Shown here: in pieces, positions 24,801 through 37,761 of the stretch
Layout: every line of letters begins with the position of its first letter
How positions within the stretch are numbered: position 1 is the first letter of the stretch
Assembly: GCA_002917075.1 (NCBI GenBank)
Contig: NTMA01000137.1
Span: 1-64,000 of the forward strand
Direction of reading: 5' to 3'
Length of the DNA: 64,000 nucleotides
Origin: Hawksworthiomyces lignivorus
Lineage: Eukaryota > Ascomycota > Sordariomycetes > Ophiostomatales > Ophiostomataceae
The notes under the pieces: model-generated
What the model was told of the DNA's origin: nothing
Seen by the model: only the letters and a program-made list of their open reading frames with translations
Database searches by the model: none
Program-made: the position numbers and the translations under genes

Positions 24801-27800
24801 TGGCAACATGACATGCGCCATTTGGCTAGGTCCGGCTATGTACAAGCATTTTCGGACACCATTTCCAGGAGAGGGGAAGGTTTTTAGTCAGAAAACAGGG
24901 GTTAGACAATACATATTGTGGAAGAGGCTTTACTTTCCTCTCCAAAAAAAAAAAAAAAGAGAAAAAAAAAGGAAAAAAAGAAATGAGAAGGAGAAAGAGA
25001 GATAATGGAGGGCCAGGATACATGTGCAAGAAATTTCGATATCCTTATCACTTTCCCCGTATGGTACATAGGTGTGAAGAAGCTTTCCGTCTCGCCGAAT
25101 TGATGGCAGAAAAACAGTGGAATGCCTTGCCGTGATTAATGCCCAGCAAATGGGTTTGGTCTGCGTACCTTTTTTATTTCCCCGCCACAATGACACAGAA
25201 AACCCACGCAAAGTCCTTGAAACCACCAAAAAAGTTGCGGTCAGCCTAACAGGAGTGATCAAAAAGAGAGCGGGGAGAAAAGCACAGGGCAGGGCCAGAA
25301 AAGAGCTGTTGCTCCATAATAATGCATGCACCTATATACGTGATTTCGTTGCATCGACGCTTTTCCTGCATCTCGGTCTTGCTCGGTTAAAAAGGCGATG
25401 AATAGAGAGGTACGGAGCTTCGTGGTATCCCTGATACGCAACATAATAGGGGGAAATGAAAGTTGCGACGTACACGTACGAGATCCCTCGAGAAACAACG
25501 AGACAAAAGAGGGACAGAATGAAACTGATATGACGGAAAAGCCACGGCAAACAGCAAGGAAGAAATGGGGACGAGCGAATAATACATCAAGACTCTAATT
25601 GCCGCATTTGGGGGCCAGAAAGAAGACAAAAAGTAGAGTGGCGTCAGTCACTAGCACTGCCAGCTTTGCAACTTTGATAACGACGCCATCGTATGCTTAT
25701 GATGAATTGTGCCGGGTTGCGGCATGAGAAGACGGCCACGATACGAAGCTTTGATTGTTTCCTTCTTTACTTGTGTCGTCGTAAAAAACAAACAACGAGT
25801 CAATCACACGCCATGACAGAAGGCCAGCGGCTCCCCAAATACACAAGACACATGGCCACTGCATGTCCGGAGGAGAAATCGGTCCATCGCCTGCAGGTAA
25901 AGTCTATTTTTGTGGTGGAGATTTGCCATGTTACGAGAAAGGAGCCCTGCAATTCTGCCTGCGAGATGTGCTGTAATGTAAGATGCTCTAAGAACGATGT
26001 TGCGTGTTTGCAACTCCTCCTTCTCTCCTTCGCCTTGGTCATCTCGATAAGTGAGTCGCCACGAAGATTCGGGCAGGGCCCTTCACACCCACTCACTTTG
26101 AGAATGAATTTGAAAAGTTGGGGTCCAAACGCCAAGACTTACAGGCAACAACTGTGGTCCTATTTTCCATCTTCGCCGTAAGTTGCCCTCTTGGCCGTTG
26201 CCAACGTAACTTTCTTGTGGTTGTGGGGAGAGCACTAGGCACGAGAAGAAAATCAAGGCGTAAGGGCATTTTCGGAGCGCGCGATATCCTCAGATTATTG
26301 GTGATGCGTAGGTTCCGTGTGTGCCACAAACACGGGTGTGTTAACCATTCGGGGAAGAGAATGCCAGAGTCCGACCCGCGCCTTTGAAAGACAGTGTGGT
26401 GCATTTTCTGGAAGTGGTCTCCTTGCCAAAGAAACCCGGTCATTTGTACCGGCTACAGTCGATAAGATACGGCCATCGCCGTGATATTCTAACAAGTGCT
26501 TATACGAAAACTGACGAGTAGGTCTCAGCATACGAGAACAGCAGAGCTAGGCTATAGTGGAACTGATAAGGCCGTCCAATGTTCAGCTTCCGAGGCGGCG
26601 GCAGTGCGATGCAAGGAACCCTTCCTTGTCGAATAAATCAATGCGTTGAGGTTGCTCTTGTAACATATTCGCTTCTCTAGCTACTCGATTTCTGTTTTCG
26701 TCAGTCCTAGAAGTTCTACGCAGGAAATGCGGGCCAAGCCACAATTGACTACATGCGGACTGAGATTAATACCTAGGAGCGTAATAAAGACGGTAGCAAT
26801 TACAACAAGTGAATATATGTACGAAGGTCTGTGGAGATGACAGAGCCGTGCCAACCAAAATGGCATTACAGCGCAGATATATGAATAGTCACAAGCGAGG
26901 CAGAATCGAGTAGCCATAACAAGAATTGGTTTTTTGAGATGTCAAGAGAAGTAAGAGATCAGAATACAGAGGGAAAAGTAATGGTGGAAGAAGGTGGCGC
27001 TGTGTGGCTTTGCTCATCTGAGCTGTAAGAAGCGGCTCGGCGTAGTTTTACACCCCGGCCGCAATCGTACATTCTTCTCCGTGAGTAAGCATGGCATCTG
27101 CCGTCTTCTATTTTCTTAGTATGTGACACCCTCAGGCTTCAAGGCATCGGCCTGCTTTGTTTTTTTTTATTTGAGTAATGGCCGGAGCAGACAGAGAGAT
27201 GGATATCGGAGTCAAGTTTACATTTAGGGACCGAGAACATACTTTGCCGAGCGGAAGTGAAGTACGCGGAGGCGGAGACAGGCAGGCAAATGACAGGTTC
27301 TAGGCAGGGAAAGCAGACAATCCTTGCTATGGCCACAGTTTTTTTTTTGGCTTTTCCGCATCTTGAAATATCAAACACAAGAGCCTTGCTTCCGCAGGTG
27401 CATTTTTTGCATGTTGCACTGCCTGCTAGTTAGTTGTCACATTCCCCGTACCTACAACATAATCTAGTGTAAATCCTCTGGTAGATTGCTTGCCGTTCGG
27501 CTGTTGAGAGACTAACGAAACATAGCCAGGCACACGGAGTCTAGATCCGAAATTGAGTGTGCAAGGTAATAATAGCACTGCAAAAAACAACGAGACAAAA
27601 ATGTTGACGGCACAGAGGCGAAACGCCCAAATTGAAGACAGCCACACACTCAAAGAAGGAGAATATACCCAATGCACCTGGTGTGCAGTTCTGAATATTA
27701 AATGATGCCCGCTGTACCATCCCATCAATATCAGTAAACACGCACACGCACACCCCCCCACATGGACCGAGACGTTAAGACACGGCTGCGGGACTGGATT

Positions 27801-27911
27801 CTGGGAGGACCCTTTGCAAACACTCCAATTTAATACTGCACTACACACTCGTCAGCCGGCTGTCTATTTTTCTTTAAAAGGTCAGCCTTAGTCTTTGCTC
27901 TTTTTTATTTC

Positions 27912-27923
27912 TATATATAAAGG
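27912..27923 (+). promoter_or_regulatory. TATA-like element with CT-rich downstream tract
   Basis: TATATATAAAGG is followed within ~40-100 bases by long CT-rich stretches, the usual look of a fungal core promoter and start-site region on the plus strand. The only ATG frame at a suitable distance is a 35-codon frame at 28105-28212 encoding a small Arg/Cys-rich peptide of no known family. An unannotated transcript starting here is possible but unproven. Confidence 0.25.
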
Positions 27924-30900
27924 GACACAAGGCCCTTGCATTAGCTCGATTTCTTTTTTTGTTACTGTTGCGATCTTCCCTCTTTTCCCCTCCGCCTTTT
28001 CACTTGTCGATGTTTATGTTTAGACTTCGACTCGCACGCCTTTGAGTTCCCTTTTGTTGGCAATCCTGAGCTTCTGTTTCTAGTGCTGCAGTTTCAAAGC
28101 GGCAATGGACGTCAAGCCAACCCGCATCAAATGGCGGAAATTGTGCTGTTATGCTGCGACTTATCGATTGGAATGCCTCCTGTGTTTTCTATTCCGCGCT
28201 TCATACTTCTAAATATGGCTCTCCTTTTCCTCGAGTACCGTCACTGAAATCCAACTTAGATAACGAACTAATTATGGCTAACGCTGAGCATGAAGAAGCG
28301 GAATGAAAGCAAAGTGAAAAAGGTCATCTCTTTCTTTGCGATAGAAATAGATCTAGAAGGAATCGAAGCATCCATCGCTTTCTCCATATGCACTCTACGA
28401 ATGTTATACTGCATAAGGCTGAGGGTGGTCATAACCGTTGGAGCAGAGCACAGCAACCCAAACACGATGACGACAAGGCCCTGGCAGAATATCCTTTCTT
28501 CGCTGATGACTGTTTGGGTTGTCATTTATCCACTTTTCGTCTCAAAAGGTAAAAGGATTTTGTGCGGCTCGGAAAGGCCCGATCTGGAAATATATTTGAG
28601 AGAGATCCATTTCAAAAGGCCAAGGACCTTTTTTGTCCAAGGCTTACTTCTGATTCACATGTGCTATGTCGTATTCGTCCGAAGCTTCGTCTTCCACCTT
28701 GATTCCTTCGCCTCTTATCCAGCTTTCATTTGTCCTGTTGGGATATGAGTGACAACAGCTCCATGTATGACTCAACCATGATATTAAAGCCAGGCTACAA
28801 AGAAGGCTGAAGGACACCTTGAATATATTCTGCATTGGCTGGCTTGTAGCGCGCAAAGCCACAACCCGAGACCGAGATCCATGGTATAAAGCCTCCTACA
28901 AGATGTATGTTCACGGCACGGACAACACTTGATTACGTTGCTAGGCTTCTCTCTTTTCACATTGGTCTCCCTCTGCTTTTGTCGGCTCCGCCACCGTGTT
29001 TTCTTTCTTTCACCTCGTTCATCGAGGGCATAGTTACGTCACGTTCGTCGTCGTCAACTTGCAAGTTCATCGTTTTCTTTTAATACTCGCCTCGCTCTTA
29101 GACGGTGCTGCCTTGCATGCCTTTATTCTCTTCAATTCTTGCTTGTATTTCGTCTTTCAGCTTCAATACACCCATTCCTAGACTCTCCACATGATGCATT
29201 GATGTGGTTCATTTTCGGCGGCGTCCGTAGCAACGCCGCTAATTCACCGATCCTTGCCCTCTTGACCTTAAAGGCTCTGATATTTTAGTCGCTTCACTTT
29301 GTTTTCCGCATTTCCAGATGTAGTTTCCTCGCGCCGCAAAAAGCCACACTTGTACTTTGTCCAAGGTGTATGTTTTCTTAGTGTCAGAGAAAAAAGAGTC
29401 ACATCTGTGCGCCGTTGCTGCCTCGCCATTGGTGATTAAGCGGATCCGACCAATTTCGGTTTTCCTTGGTTGCGTCTAATTTTCTGGTCTGCTTTGATCG
29501 TTCCACTCTGATCTCTTAAAAAAATATCGTTATAGTTCTTACTTTTTGAACTGAAGCTTCAGCACCCTGTAAGGCGCGGCGTCGTAGTAGGGCAGAAGTT
29601 GTCAGCGCTAAGCTATAAACATAACCTCTTCCTGGTGTTTGCATATGCAGTATCAACCCGAGTCTCATGTTGACTGGTTTGGTTGGCTGAGGGAAAACAA
29701 GTTGGAGTAGGACCTAGTGCAGACAATGGCACTCGGAGACAAGAAGGCAAAACGACGTGCTCATGCACACACGGACATCGTACAACCAGCCTATCCTTGG
29801 AACGTACATGCACATTGCGGAGGCATCTTTCATATCCAGCAACCTGAACGAAATTCTAAACGAGCGGCATGCGCGTTCTCCAAAGTTGCATCGGAGATGA
29901 TGTACCGACAAGAAATGGAGGGTTTGGGAGGGAGGGGTATAGATCATGCTTGCGTTTCCTGCCTACGATACAACACCCAGATCATGGCGCTGCACTTTTT
30001 ACTTACTTCACTTCAGTCCCGTGAGCATATCGGTAGGCTCTAAGAATTCTAACGAGGAATCTAGAGGCAAGTATCACGAAGTCGGAGAAGCCGACCGTCG
30101 CCAGACCATGTTGCCACCGTAAGGTAATGAGCTAAAACACTACGTGACGCAAATGATAGCATGCTTATTTTGTCTTGATCTCTTTTGAAACTGTTGCCTA
30201 TTAATGTTGCCCCTTACTGGAAGCATCGTGAGAATGCCAATTCGCGCTGTTCTTTCGAGGCGTGAACTAGGAAGCCTACCAATACTAGAAGGCTATTATC
30301 GTCTAGTGGCGTCTTAGCGAAAGGGACAGAGAAACATAGCATTTCTCAATCTTTTATGTTGCCTCCCTTCTCATACTGAAGATCTATCCTGTCCATCTTA
30401 CAAAAGTTGGTCGTAAGAGACTCCGACTAGAACGCGCATGATGCTTGTTTAAAATTTCGCTTGGGTTGTTGGCAGGGAAGCTGCCTCTGCGCTGTGAATG
30501 CATATACAACAGATGGGGGGTTGTTTAATGTAGTCAATTAGAGAACTATTTTTGGGCACTTGTAATGATCCAGCTAGGATGTGGTCGTACAGTGGCGCAC
30601 ACGCTCTAAGTGACTACCTTAATAATATACATTCACATGCAAAATGATATGCAAAATGTTCTAATATCACTGTGGTCCTTCCTTGAGTAGCACTCCTTGA
30701 AGAGGTTGGAGAAAGAGAAATATAATGAGGCAAATTGAAGAGAAGCAAAGGAAGATAATTGTCCCTTTGGAGTCAACTCGCAGGAGACATTTAGTGCATC
30801 ATACTCTCTCGCCAACTACCATAAGCTTACTTTGAACCAAAGAATGTGTTTATTTTCTAGCCCAGGCTCATTATACAATATCTTCATTCATATCCATTAT

Positions 30901-31477
30901 TAAGAAGCAGAGTTTCCTAGAAGAAGATTAAAATACGAGGTGTGTATCTGTAAAGCATCAGTGCATGCGTCTCATTTATTATGGTGATATGACATATGAT
31001 TTAAAATCAGAGAAACTTCTCCGTCTGCTGTCTTAATTTAGCAGTGTAGCATATTTATCTAGGCCTTTTCGAAAGTTACAAAGGGATACAAGCTCAAAAT
31101 TTCTTCTACATTCGAGAGGTGGCACGACGTATTCTGTAACACTTGTGCACCTTTCTTATTTCCTCTTTTCCCTACAACATTCCCACGGGGTAAGTCTAAA
31201 TACATTTTGCTTTGCATGCAGTGTCTCTCTACGATGTATTAAACTACATGTCGTGTACAAGACATTATATTTGTGTATCGTTGCGGTTGTTCTCGAGTCG
31301 TAGATCGGAAATCGTACCCACAGCACTACTTAGATCTGCCACGGAAAAAGCAAGTTTCCGACGCCAGGTCGGCTTTCGGAAGGATCACGAAGCAAAACAG
31401 AGAGTAATACCAGAAATAATAAATAAGCCAAATTTATTACTTGCCTTGAAACCTGGGTTGCGGGACACTGTTTCTCT

Positions 31478-31479
<2 letters not shown>

Positions 31480-31517
<38 letters not shown>
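31480..31517 (+). repeat. T38 homopolymer
   Basis: Thirty-eight consecutive T, the longest mononucleotide tract in the window, lie in the gene-free interval. An AT-rich retroposed poly(A) tail in reverse orientation is one possible origin, but no element body or target-site duplication is evident next to it. Confidence 0.95.
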
Positions 31518-31518
<1 letters not shown>

Positions 31519-33245
31519 ATTTTGTGCCTTCTCCATCTACGCCTTCTAAACAGCCCAGAATCAAACTGTAAGAAACAAGACAATCTGCATGTAAGAAAAT
31601 AAGTCCAACGTGGCAAGATTTGCTCGGTCCGGCACAAGAACATTGCCCGAATCTCCTGTAGTTAGACTTCTATTATTAGGATTTGATTTGACGATATCTT
31701 GGTTGTATTTTGAAATGAAAGTGGACACAACAAGTGGAAGAAGTTATCTAGCTCTCCCATACGTTGACGTATTATTTTGCCTCTTCCTCCGCTAAGCTTC
31801 TATCCACATGCCTTGTCTTTCGATCAGGGGCATTATCGACTCTACCTTGCTTCAATCTTACTTTTAAGTGCCGCCCTATCGGATGAAGATGGAAGGAGAA
31901 GAACAAGACCTCCTTCGTGCAGGATCACTATCATTTTGGCAAGTCATAAGCTCAATTTGCCTCAACCTCATATTGTTCCAATGCTCAAGATCCAACCAGT
32001 ATTCTCCACACTTGCGTGGACAAAATACAAAATCATGGAGCAAAGAAGACATGGGGTTCGAAGGACATTGGCGCCGCAGATAAGCTATTCTCCCGTAGGG
32101 CTGATGTTTGCGGGATCAGCAAGCATTGAAGAGATGTCGACAATAGATGCAGGGATGTTAGTGTCTATCTCATTCACTGGAGGCAGTAATTGCGCCTTCA
32201 CAGTATTTAGACCGGGTGTCTGCGAAGAGTTCTCTTAGGTTCACATTTGGAAAACCTTAACTCGCAAGAACATGTGCAAGGTACCCAGGGGTCGACTGTG
32301 AACGGTGGTGGAAATGTGTGCCCCGGGTATTGTGTATCAATGTGGTTTTCTTGTGCTCCACCGAATCTTTTACGCGATATTTTTTGCGTACAACAGAAGA
32401 GAGGAATCATTGCATACAGAGAATCGGTATAAAGTCAAGACAAATATTTAACATGAGAAGCTCGTGAAACAAATTAGAGCATGGAAGAGAGGGCATGAGA
32501 TGACCAAGAGCACGGTTTCTTCAATGTATTTTGGTAAGTGGAAGTACACGACCTTGGATTTAGTCTTTCGATAGTGATACAAACTACAATATGCACTCAG
32601 GTTTGTGCAGTGTTCCCTCGCCCCATATCTCAGGTACAATTGCATGTCACAAGTCATGGTGCTCACCGAAAATCCAGTTTACTTCACTTGCTCTAGAAAA
32701 TAGGGAATATGCCTCGAACCGCTCTCCATTTAGAAATAAGGAATCGTAAGTAGAAGACACAAGGTCGGTCGGAATATGTCGTCATAGTGACTATAATACT
32801 GAGCCATTATGTACGTAGTAAAAAATCAAGATGGTATTGATTTTAGATAGAATAAACTTTAAACCTGAAAGTCCCTCTCGCGGTTTGTGTGATATCGGGT
32901 TGTGTGTTCATAATTTTGACTACATCTTATTGAGGTTTAAATGTGATTTGAGGTCAGGATTGAGTAACGACAAATGTCATGTAATCTCAAACATGGCTGT
33001 CTTCGATAACTGAACGCCATGAAATGGTTCTTGTGATCTTATGAAAGTATTTCATATTCATAACGTATGAAAGCTTGACAGCGATGAAGTCCCACTCGTA
33101 CTATTTCTCGCAGTGCAGCCCCGGAAAGACACTCGGACCTCGTCTGGCAGCAACTTCTACGGAGTAACTCTTGACGAAGATGCCTCTGCTTGTAACATGT
33201 TCCTTTATTCCTACTGCCTCACCCCCTTACTGCATTTGCGGTTAC

Positions 33246-33272
33246 ATTTGGCTCTATTTGGCTCTATTTGGC
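33246..33272 (+). repeat. 10-bp tandem repeat ATTTGGCTCT, 2.7 copies
   Basis: Two full copies and seven bases of a third copy of ATTTGGCTCT follow each other without mismatch in non-coding sequence about 1 kb downstream of the F-box gene. It is too short to be a functional minisatellite, and no role is implied. Confidence 0.85.
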
Positions 33273-34317
33273 GAAGATCGTAAGCATTTTTCCTCCGCTG
33301 CGAAACGATAGGACTCGAGAGCACCATGTTAATAATTCATGAGAACCCCCTGGGCTAACCTGCCCATGAGTACCTGGCTACAGCCGCGAGATGAGTGTGT
33401 GGATTCCAATTTCGGAACATGTTTTGGCCATTTTATTTGGGGGCCGTGATCTAGCCATGCGCGGGCCTTGTGTCCGTTCATAGATTCCTTGTTCTCCCTT
33501 TCCCGCAATGGCTAAGTATGTGAAACCATTACCGGACGGAGGAGCATTCGGACAGGAAGTAATAGATAGGGGGTTTGTTTCTTTATTTGATATGGAGTCT
33601 GACGGGGAAGAATCCTTCTTGCCTATCACATTTCGAAGAAGCATGAGCCCCTAATCGTCCAAAAATATGTCTCGCTATACCCCCCTCCTCTCTGTCTCTT
33701 CATTTCTCTGTCTTTGACCTGTTCTAGCGGCCGAACGTCCGGAAAAGAGTAGAAAGGTCTCGGCAGGACTTTAGGAGGTATATTCCGGCATTGTTTTGGG
33801 GGAGAGATGTGGTAGAGGAGGCCAAATGATAGTATACCTGAGTCTGATTGTAGCGGATGCCATTTAGGAGCGAAGATAGCATGCGTGGAAACCCTATCAA
33901 AAGTGAAAAATCTCTGTGCTGTTGTATGCCGTATTGCTTTCTAGAGATGTTTTACCACCGCAGCAACTTCGTGGAGGAAGAAAATGCTATAGGATCACAG
34001 CAAGAAAGGCAGGTCATGAAGAGCTCCTTCAAGATCAACGAACCACCGGTTATTGCTGGCTGCATGCAGAGGTCAATGAACTCTATTCTGCGCTCCTAAT
34101 TTCACTGGCTTCTTTCTGTGTCTGAACGCGTCTATGATATCGCTGCTACCAAGCCGCAGTAAAAAGGACAAAATATTCAAAATCAAAAGAGACGCACATC
34201 TCCGTCTGGGATAATTAACTCCTTATGTTGTCCTAAAATCCGCTTTATCCATATATTTGCCTTATATGATCCCTCGCTAATATGAAAAGAGATACAGAAA
34301 TGACAGTAACCAAAACA

Positions 34318-37300
34318 CTACAACCGGCCATGTCTGGCCTTGAATATGGCGACCTTGTCGTCGTAGAAAAATATCTCGCGCATCCGGAGCCGCGGTGTGC
34401 GTTGCACTGCAGCCGCTGAAGCATCGTCTGCACCATCTAGCAATGAGTCGTCGTCCGAGTCACCACTGTCGGAGTCATCGCTGTCGTTGTGAAAGCCGGC
34501 GCCAGCGGCGTTGTTTGCTGCACCTGCACCCGTACCGTTGGCACCATGAACACCGGCAGCGCCATGATTGTGGCTAGCCCCATCATCGCTATCGTCGTCA
34601 TCATCGTCGGCGTCGTCGTCGTCATCGTCATCATCATCGTCCGAAGATGACGTATCCGTGCCACCGGCAACCGACCCTTCGATGCTACCATTGGCTGCTC
34701 CGGCGCCAAAGCCATCCGCACTGCTACCGCTCTCACCGTTGGCATTGTCCGAACCATAAAACTCGACTACCTCATAGCACTTGGACTCGATCCCAACAAA
34801 ACACAATTGGACTTCGGGTCGCAATGTGACAATATCAGCAATCTGCATTGCTAGGTCATATGGTGATATCTCCGTGACAACGTGTTCGGCAATGTGCTGA
34901 ATGTGCAGCGACCGCAGCTGTATGAGATTAGGCAGCCGCTGGAGAAACGTATGCCAGTCCCGATAGTGGAGCGAGATGGCCAGCTCCCGCAGATTGCTCA
35001 TGCGGCCGCTGGTCAGAAACGTCAAGATCTCAGTGGAAAGAATCCAAGGTCGACGGCGACGCGTTCCTTCTAGGAGTTCTGAACCGGTGCGGAGACTGCC
35101 GTCGATCAGCAGTTTGCGGAGGCTGGCCCGGTGGGGCTTGATGGCATTCTTGAAAATGTCGTGAACCGTAATCTGGGGCGAGGCATCATTGCGGCGTCGG
35201 CTCTGTAGGAAGAGCACCTCGAGCGTGTTGGGCGCCAGTGTATCCTTGATAAAGTTCAACAGAGCCTTTGACACGATGTCGGTGTGTATGTTTTTGAGAG
35301 CTAGATGATAGAATAACGGTGCGGTTGTGGACGCGGTCCCAGACACACTCGTAGACGGCTGCACCATACTGCCGTACGTGTTGTCCGGAGCGGAGGTCGG
35401 ACGGAAATGCTTCCGAAGCTGTCGCCAGAGAGACTCGTGTTGTTGACAGCTGAGAATTGTGAGCGTGGTGACAGTTGTCCAGTCGATGGCACGGACAAGA
35501 ACCTGCATGGAAAGAGGCACGCGTTCGAGTTCAAGTATAGTAAGCTTCAGCTTCTTGTCGAGGCGCTGGGCACCGCTTGCCTCGGCGCTGTCGTTGTCTT
35601 GTTCTGGCATAGCCACATCGTTGTTCGCAGCAGGCCCATTTGTGGTTGCATCTGTGGCAAGTCCAGGCATGGAGCCGGTCGCAACGGGTTCAATATGTAG
35701 CTCCTCTGGTGCTAAACCACTGCTGGCGCTTCCCTGTGGCGCAGAAGCTTGCATTTGCGTATCAATGGATGTTTCATTTGGCTGGAGAGCGGTCGTTGAA
35801 GAGGGTGGCGCGGCAGCAGCGGGCGAAACTGCGGCAGTTCCACTGCTGAACGGGATCTTGGGATTCGGGGGTCTTCTGCGAATGTCGTAGATCCGGCCAA
35901 CGAGGATACCTAGGATTCCACCTAACCGTCGGTCACCAATGCTACTCTCTCCCGGCCAGTGGGCGTTCAAGTCCACCTGCTGAAGGTTGCTGCCATCCCA
36001 GGTCTGGACAAAGTCCTTGTTGGTCGCGTGAGTGGCGACGCCAACACGCAGCTCGGTCAAGCGAGAATAGGAGCGCTCAATGAGCACGGCCATCTCGTCC
36101 AAATATGCAATTTCGTCAATGTCCAGAACGGTCAGGCTGCGCAGAGGCGGAACTACACTAAAGGTCGGGAACTCGACGCGACTGGAGGAATAAGGGATAG
36201 CAGCTCGAGGTTGCGGGTGTGCGCTGTGCGGAGGCAGCATAATGCCGATCGGGGTGAGGTTGCTGCCCTGGGGAACAAAGGGCTGCTGCTGGGCGGTTGA
36301 CAAGCTGGGGCTCGTAGAGGGCGTCCCTGGTGGTGTGGCCAAGGAATTGTCGTGCCAGCGAATCCACAGGCGGTCCAGCTTACACTCGTCATGCTCCGGG
36401 TCGTAGTCTGGTAGTGAGGCGAGAGCCATAAATACATCGGACACGACGCCCGTGGGCATGTCCCAGACGAAGTTCTCCAGGTTTTTCATCTTCGCCACAC
36501 ACAGGGCGACCAAGGTCCCCAGCATCTTGCCGCTTTCTTTGCTGACCATGTACTCGGCAACCCAATCGGGCGGGCCATTGCCCAGAGAAAACTTGCGAGT
36601 GTATTTGGCGTAGTCTGCTGTGCCAAATTTTGTTGGACGACGGAAGCCATCACGAACACCGGAAGAGGAGAGGCCACGACGGCGAAGGTCGTTGTGCAGG
36701 CGGTGTGTTGTACAGGCAAACGCGCTGCCTAGACAGAGAGTCGAGAGGCCGTAAGTGAGAGCGTCGACGCTCTTGCCTTCGGATGCGGGAGCGTCGGGGT
36801 CGGGCCAGACAATGTCGAAGCGGGAGTAGATGTGGGGTATCGCGAGACTGTAGAGTGTGGAATTTGCAAGAGCCAGCGCTGTCAAGTCGTTTGTGTGCGT
36901 AATCTATCTAGTGTTAGAAATAATGCCAATTCAGTGTAACAATGCAAGAAGGCAAAAGAGCTGCCGCCTTACCTCCTTCACAATCAAACGCAAGATGTCG
37001 GCAGGAAGCTCCAATAGGGTGAGAGGCTTCTTGGCGGACGGCTTATATTCTGTGGCAACTGCCTCTGCGGGCCTTTCGCTCGGCGCAACGGCCTTTGCGG
37101 ATGGCTTGGAGTGTTTCGACCCTGGGCCGGTGGGCGGCGTACCGCCGGAGCTGCTGCTGCGCACTTGGTGTAGAGTTGCTGGTGGCGCAGTTGTCGATAA
37201 AACTGTGACTGTCGGCTGCGAAGGAAGTGGGCTGACAGTGGCGATCACAGCTGCAGGCGCTGTAACAGGCGGAGCCGCTATTGGGAGGGCAGGTGTCATG

Positions 37301-37761
37301 GTCGGAGCAGCGGTGGTTGTGGTAACTATGGCGGTGGCATCGTTTGCCGTAATGATGATCTCCTCGGACTCGAAAATAGGTGGTGCGACTGGCGGTGCTT
37401 GCGGCTGGGGTAGGGCTTCAAACAGCGCCTCTGAGGAAGTTGTCTCTTCTGGGAGAAATTTGCTGGGTGCCGGGGATGGCTCAGCTGCATCGAGAGAAGG
37501 CTCGGGGACAGGTGGCGAGGCTAGCCTCTTGAGGTTGTCGTCAGACTGTCCGGTTGATTCGACCATTTGAGGGCACTCGGCATCTGGCTTCTCTGCGAGC
37601 TGCACTTGAATGGGCGCTGCAACATGGTGGGCGTCTCCAGCAGCTGGTGCTGGCGGATGCCCGGTAGTCGACTCTGGCGCGGACGTCGCAGCCGGCGTCT
37701 CCATGCCGTCAACGAAATCGGGCGTGGGAGATTCAGCGGCTTCGGAAGCAACGCCGGCCAT
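34318..37761 (-). CDS. Large F-box protein with acidic C-terminal region
   Basis: Two exons, 37761-36973 and 36903-34318, join in phase 0 across a 69-bp intron (GTAAGG...TAG) to 1124 residues. Residues 1-240 are Pro/Ala/Thr-rich and disordered. The F-box spans about 244-290 (LTLLELPADILRLIVKE, then ITHTNDLTALALANSTLYSL) and is split by the intron. The remainder resembles the irregular leucine-rich C-terminal halves of fungal F-box proteins (LRSLTVLDIDEIAYLDEMAV; LRELAISLHYRDWHTFLQRL). A low-complexity Asp/Ser run lies near 1010-1040, followed by Gly/Ala/Asn/Asp-rich sequence. The last 30 residues return to ordered sequence (REIFFYDDKVAIFKARHGRL). F-box proteins usually bind Skp1 in SCF ubiquitin ligases; the substrate here is unknown. 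It is transcribed divergently from PKR1, 2.9 kb away. Confidence 0.85.

Larger units (their letters stand above)
16950..34317. other. 17.4 kb region with no supported gene
   Basis: No frame here gives a recognisable protein and none chains into a convincing spliced gene. From ~16.9 to ~18.6 kb the plus strand is strongly purine-rich (long GA-rich stretches), so the CON7 sense strand is CT-rich; this fits a long CON7 promoter or leader. The remainder has ordinary mixed composition without the extreme AT bias of heavily RIP-mutated repeats. Other structure: G11 at 18317-18327, T17 at 20400-20416, the inverted repeat at 21848-21895, A15 at 24944-24958, a TATA-like promoter signature at 27912, T38 at 31480-31517, and a 10-bp tandem repeat at 33246-33272. 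Non-coding RNA or a gene of very short exons cannot be excluded. Confidence 0.55.

Noticed and set aside
16950..34317. RIP-mutated transposon block
   Set aside because: The composition is mixed rather than extremely AT- and TA-rich, and no reverse transcriptase, transposase or long terminal repeat remnants are visible by eye. A repeat search could still reveal degraded copies.
36857..37570. 237-codon plus-strand frame
   Set aside because: Antisense to the F-box gene's exon 1 and intron. The F-box reading frame with its phase-0 intron explains the region.
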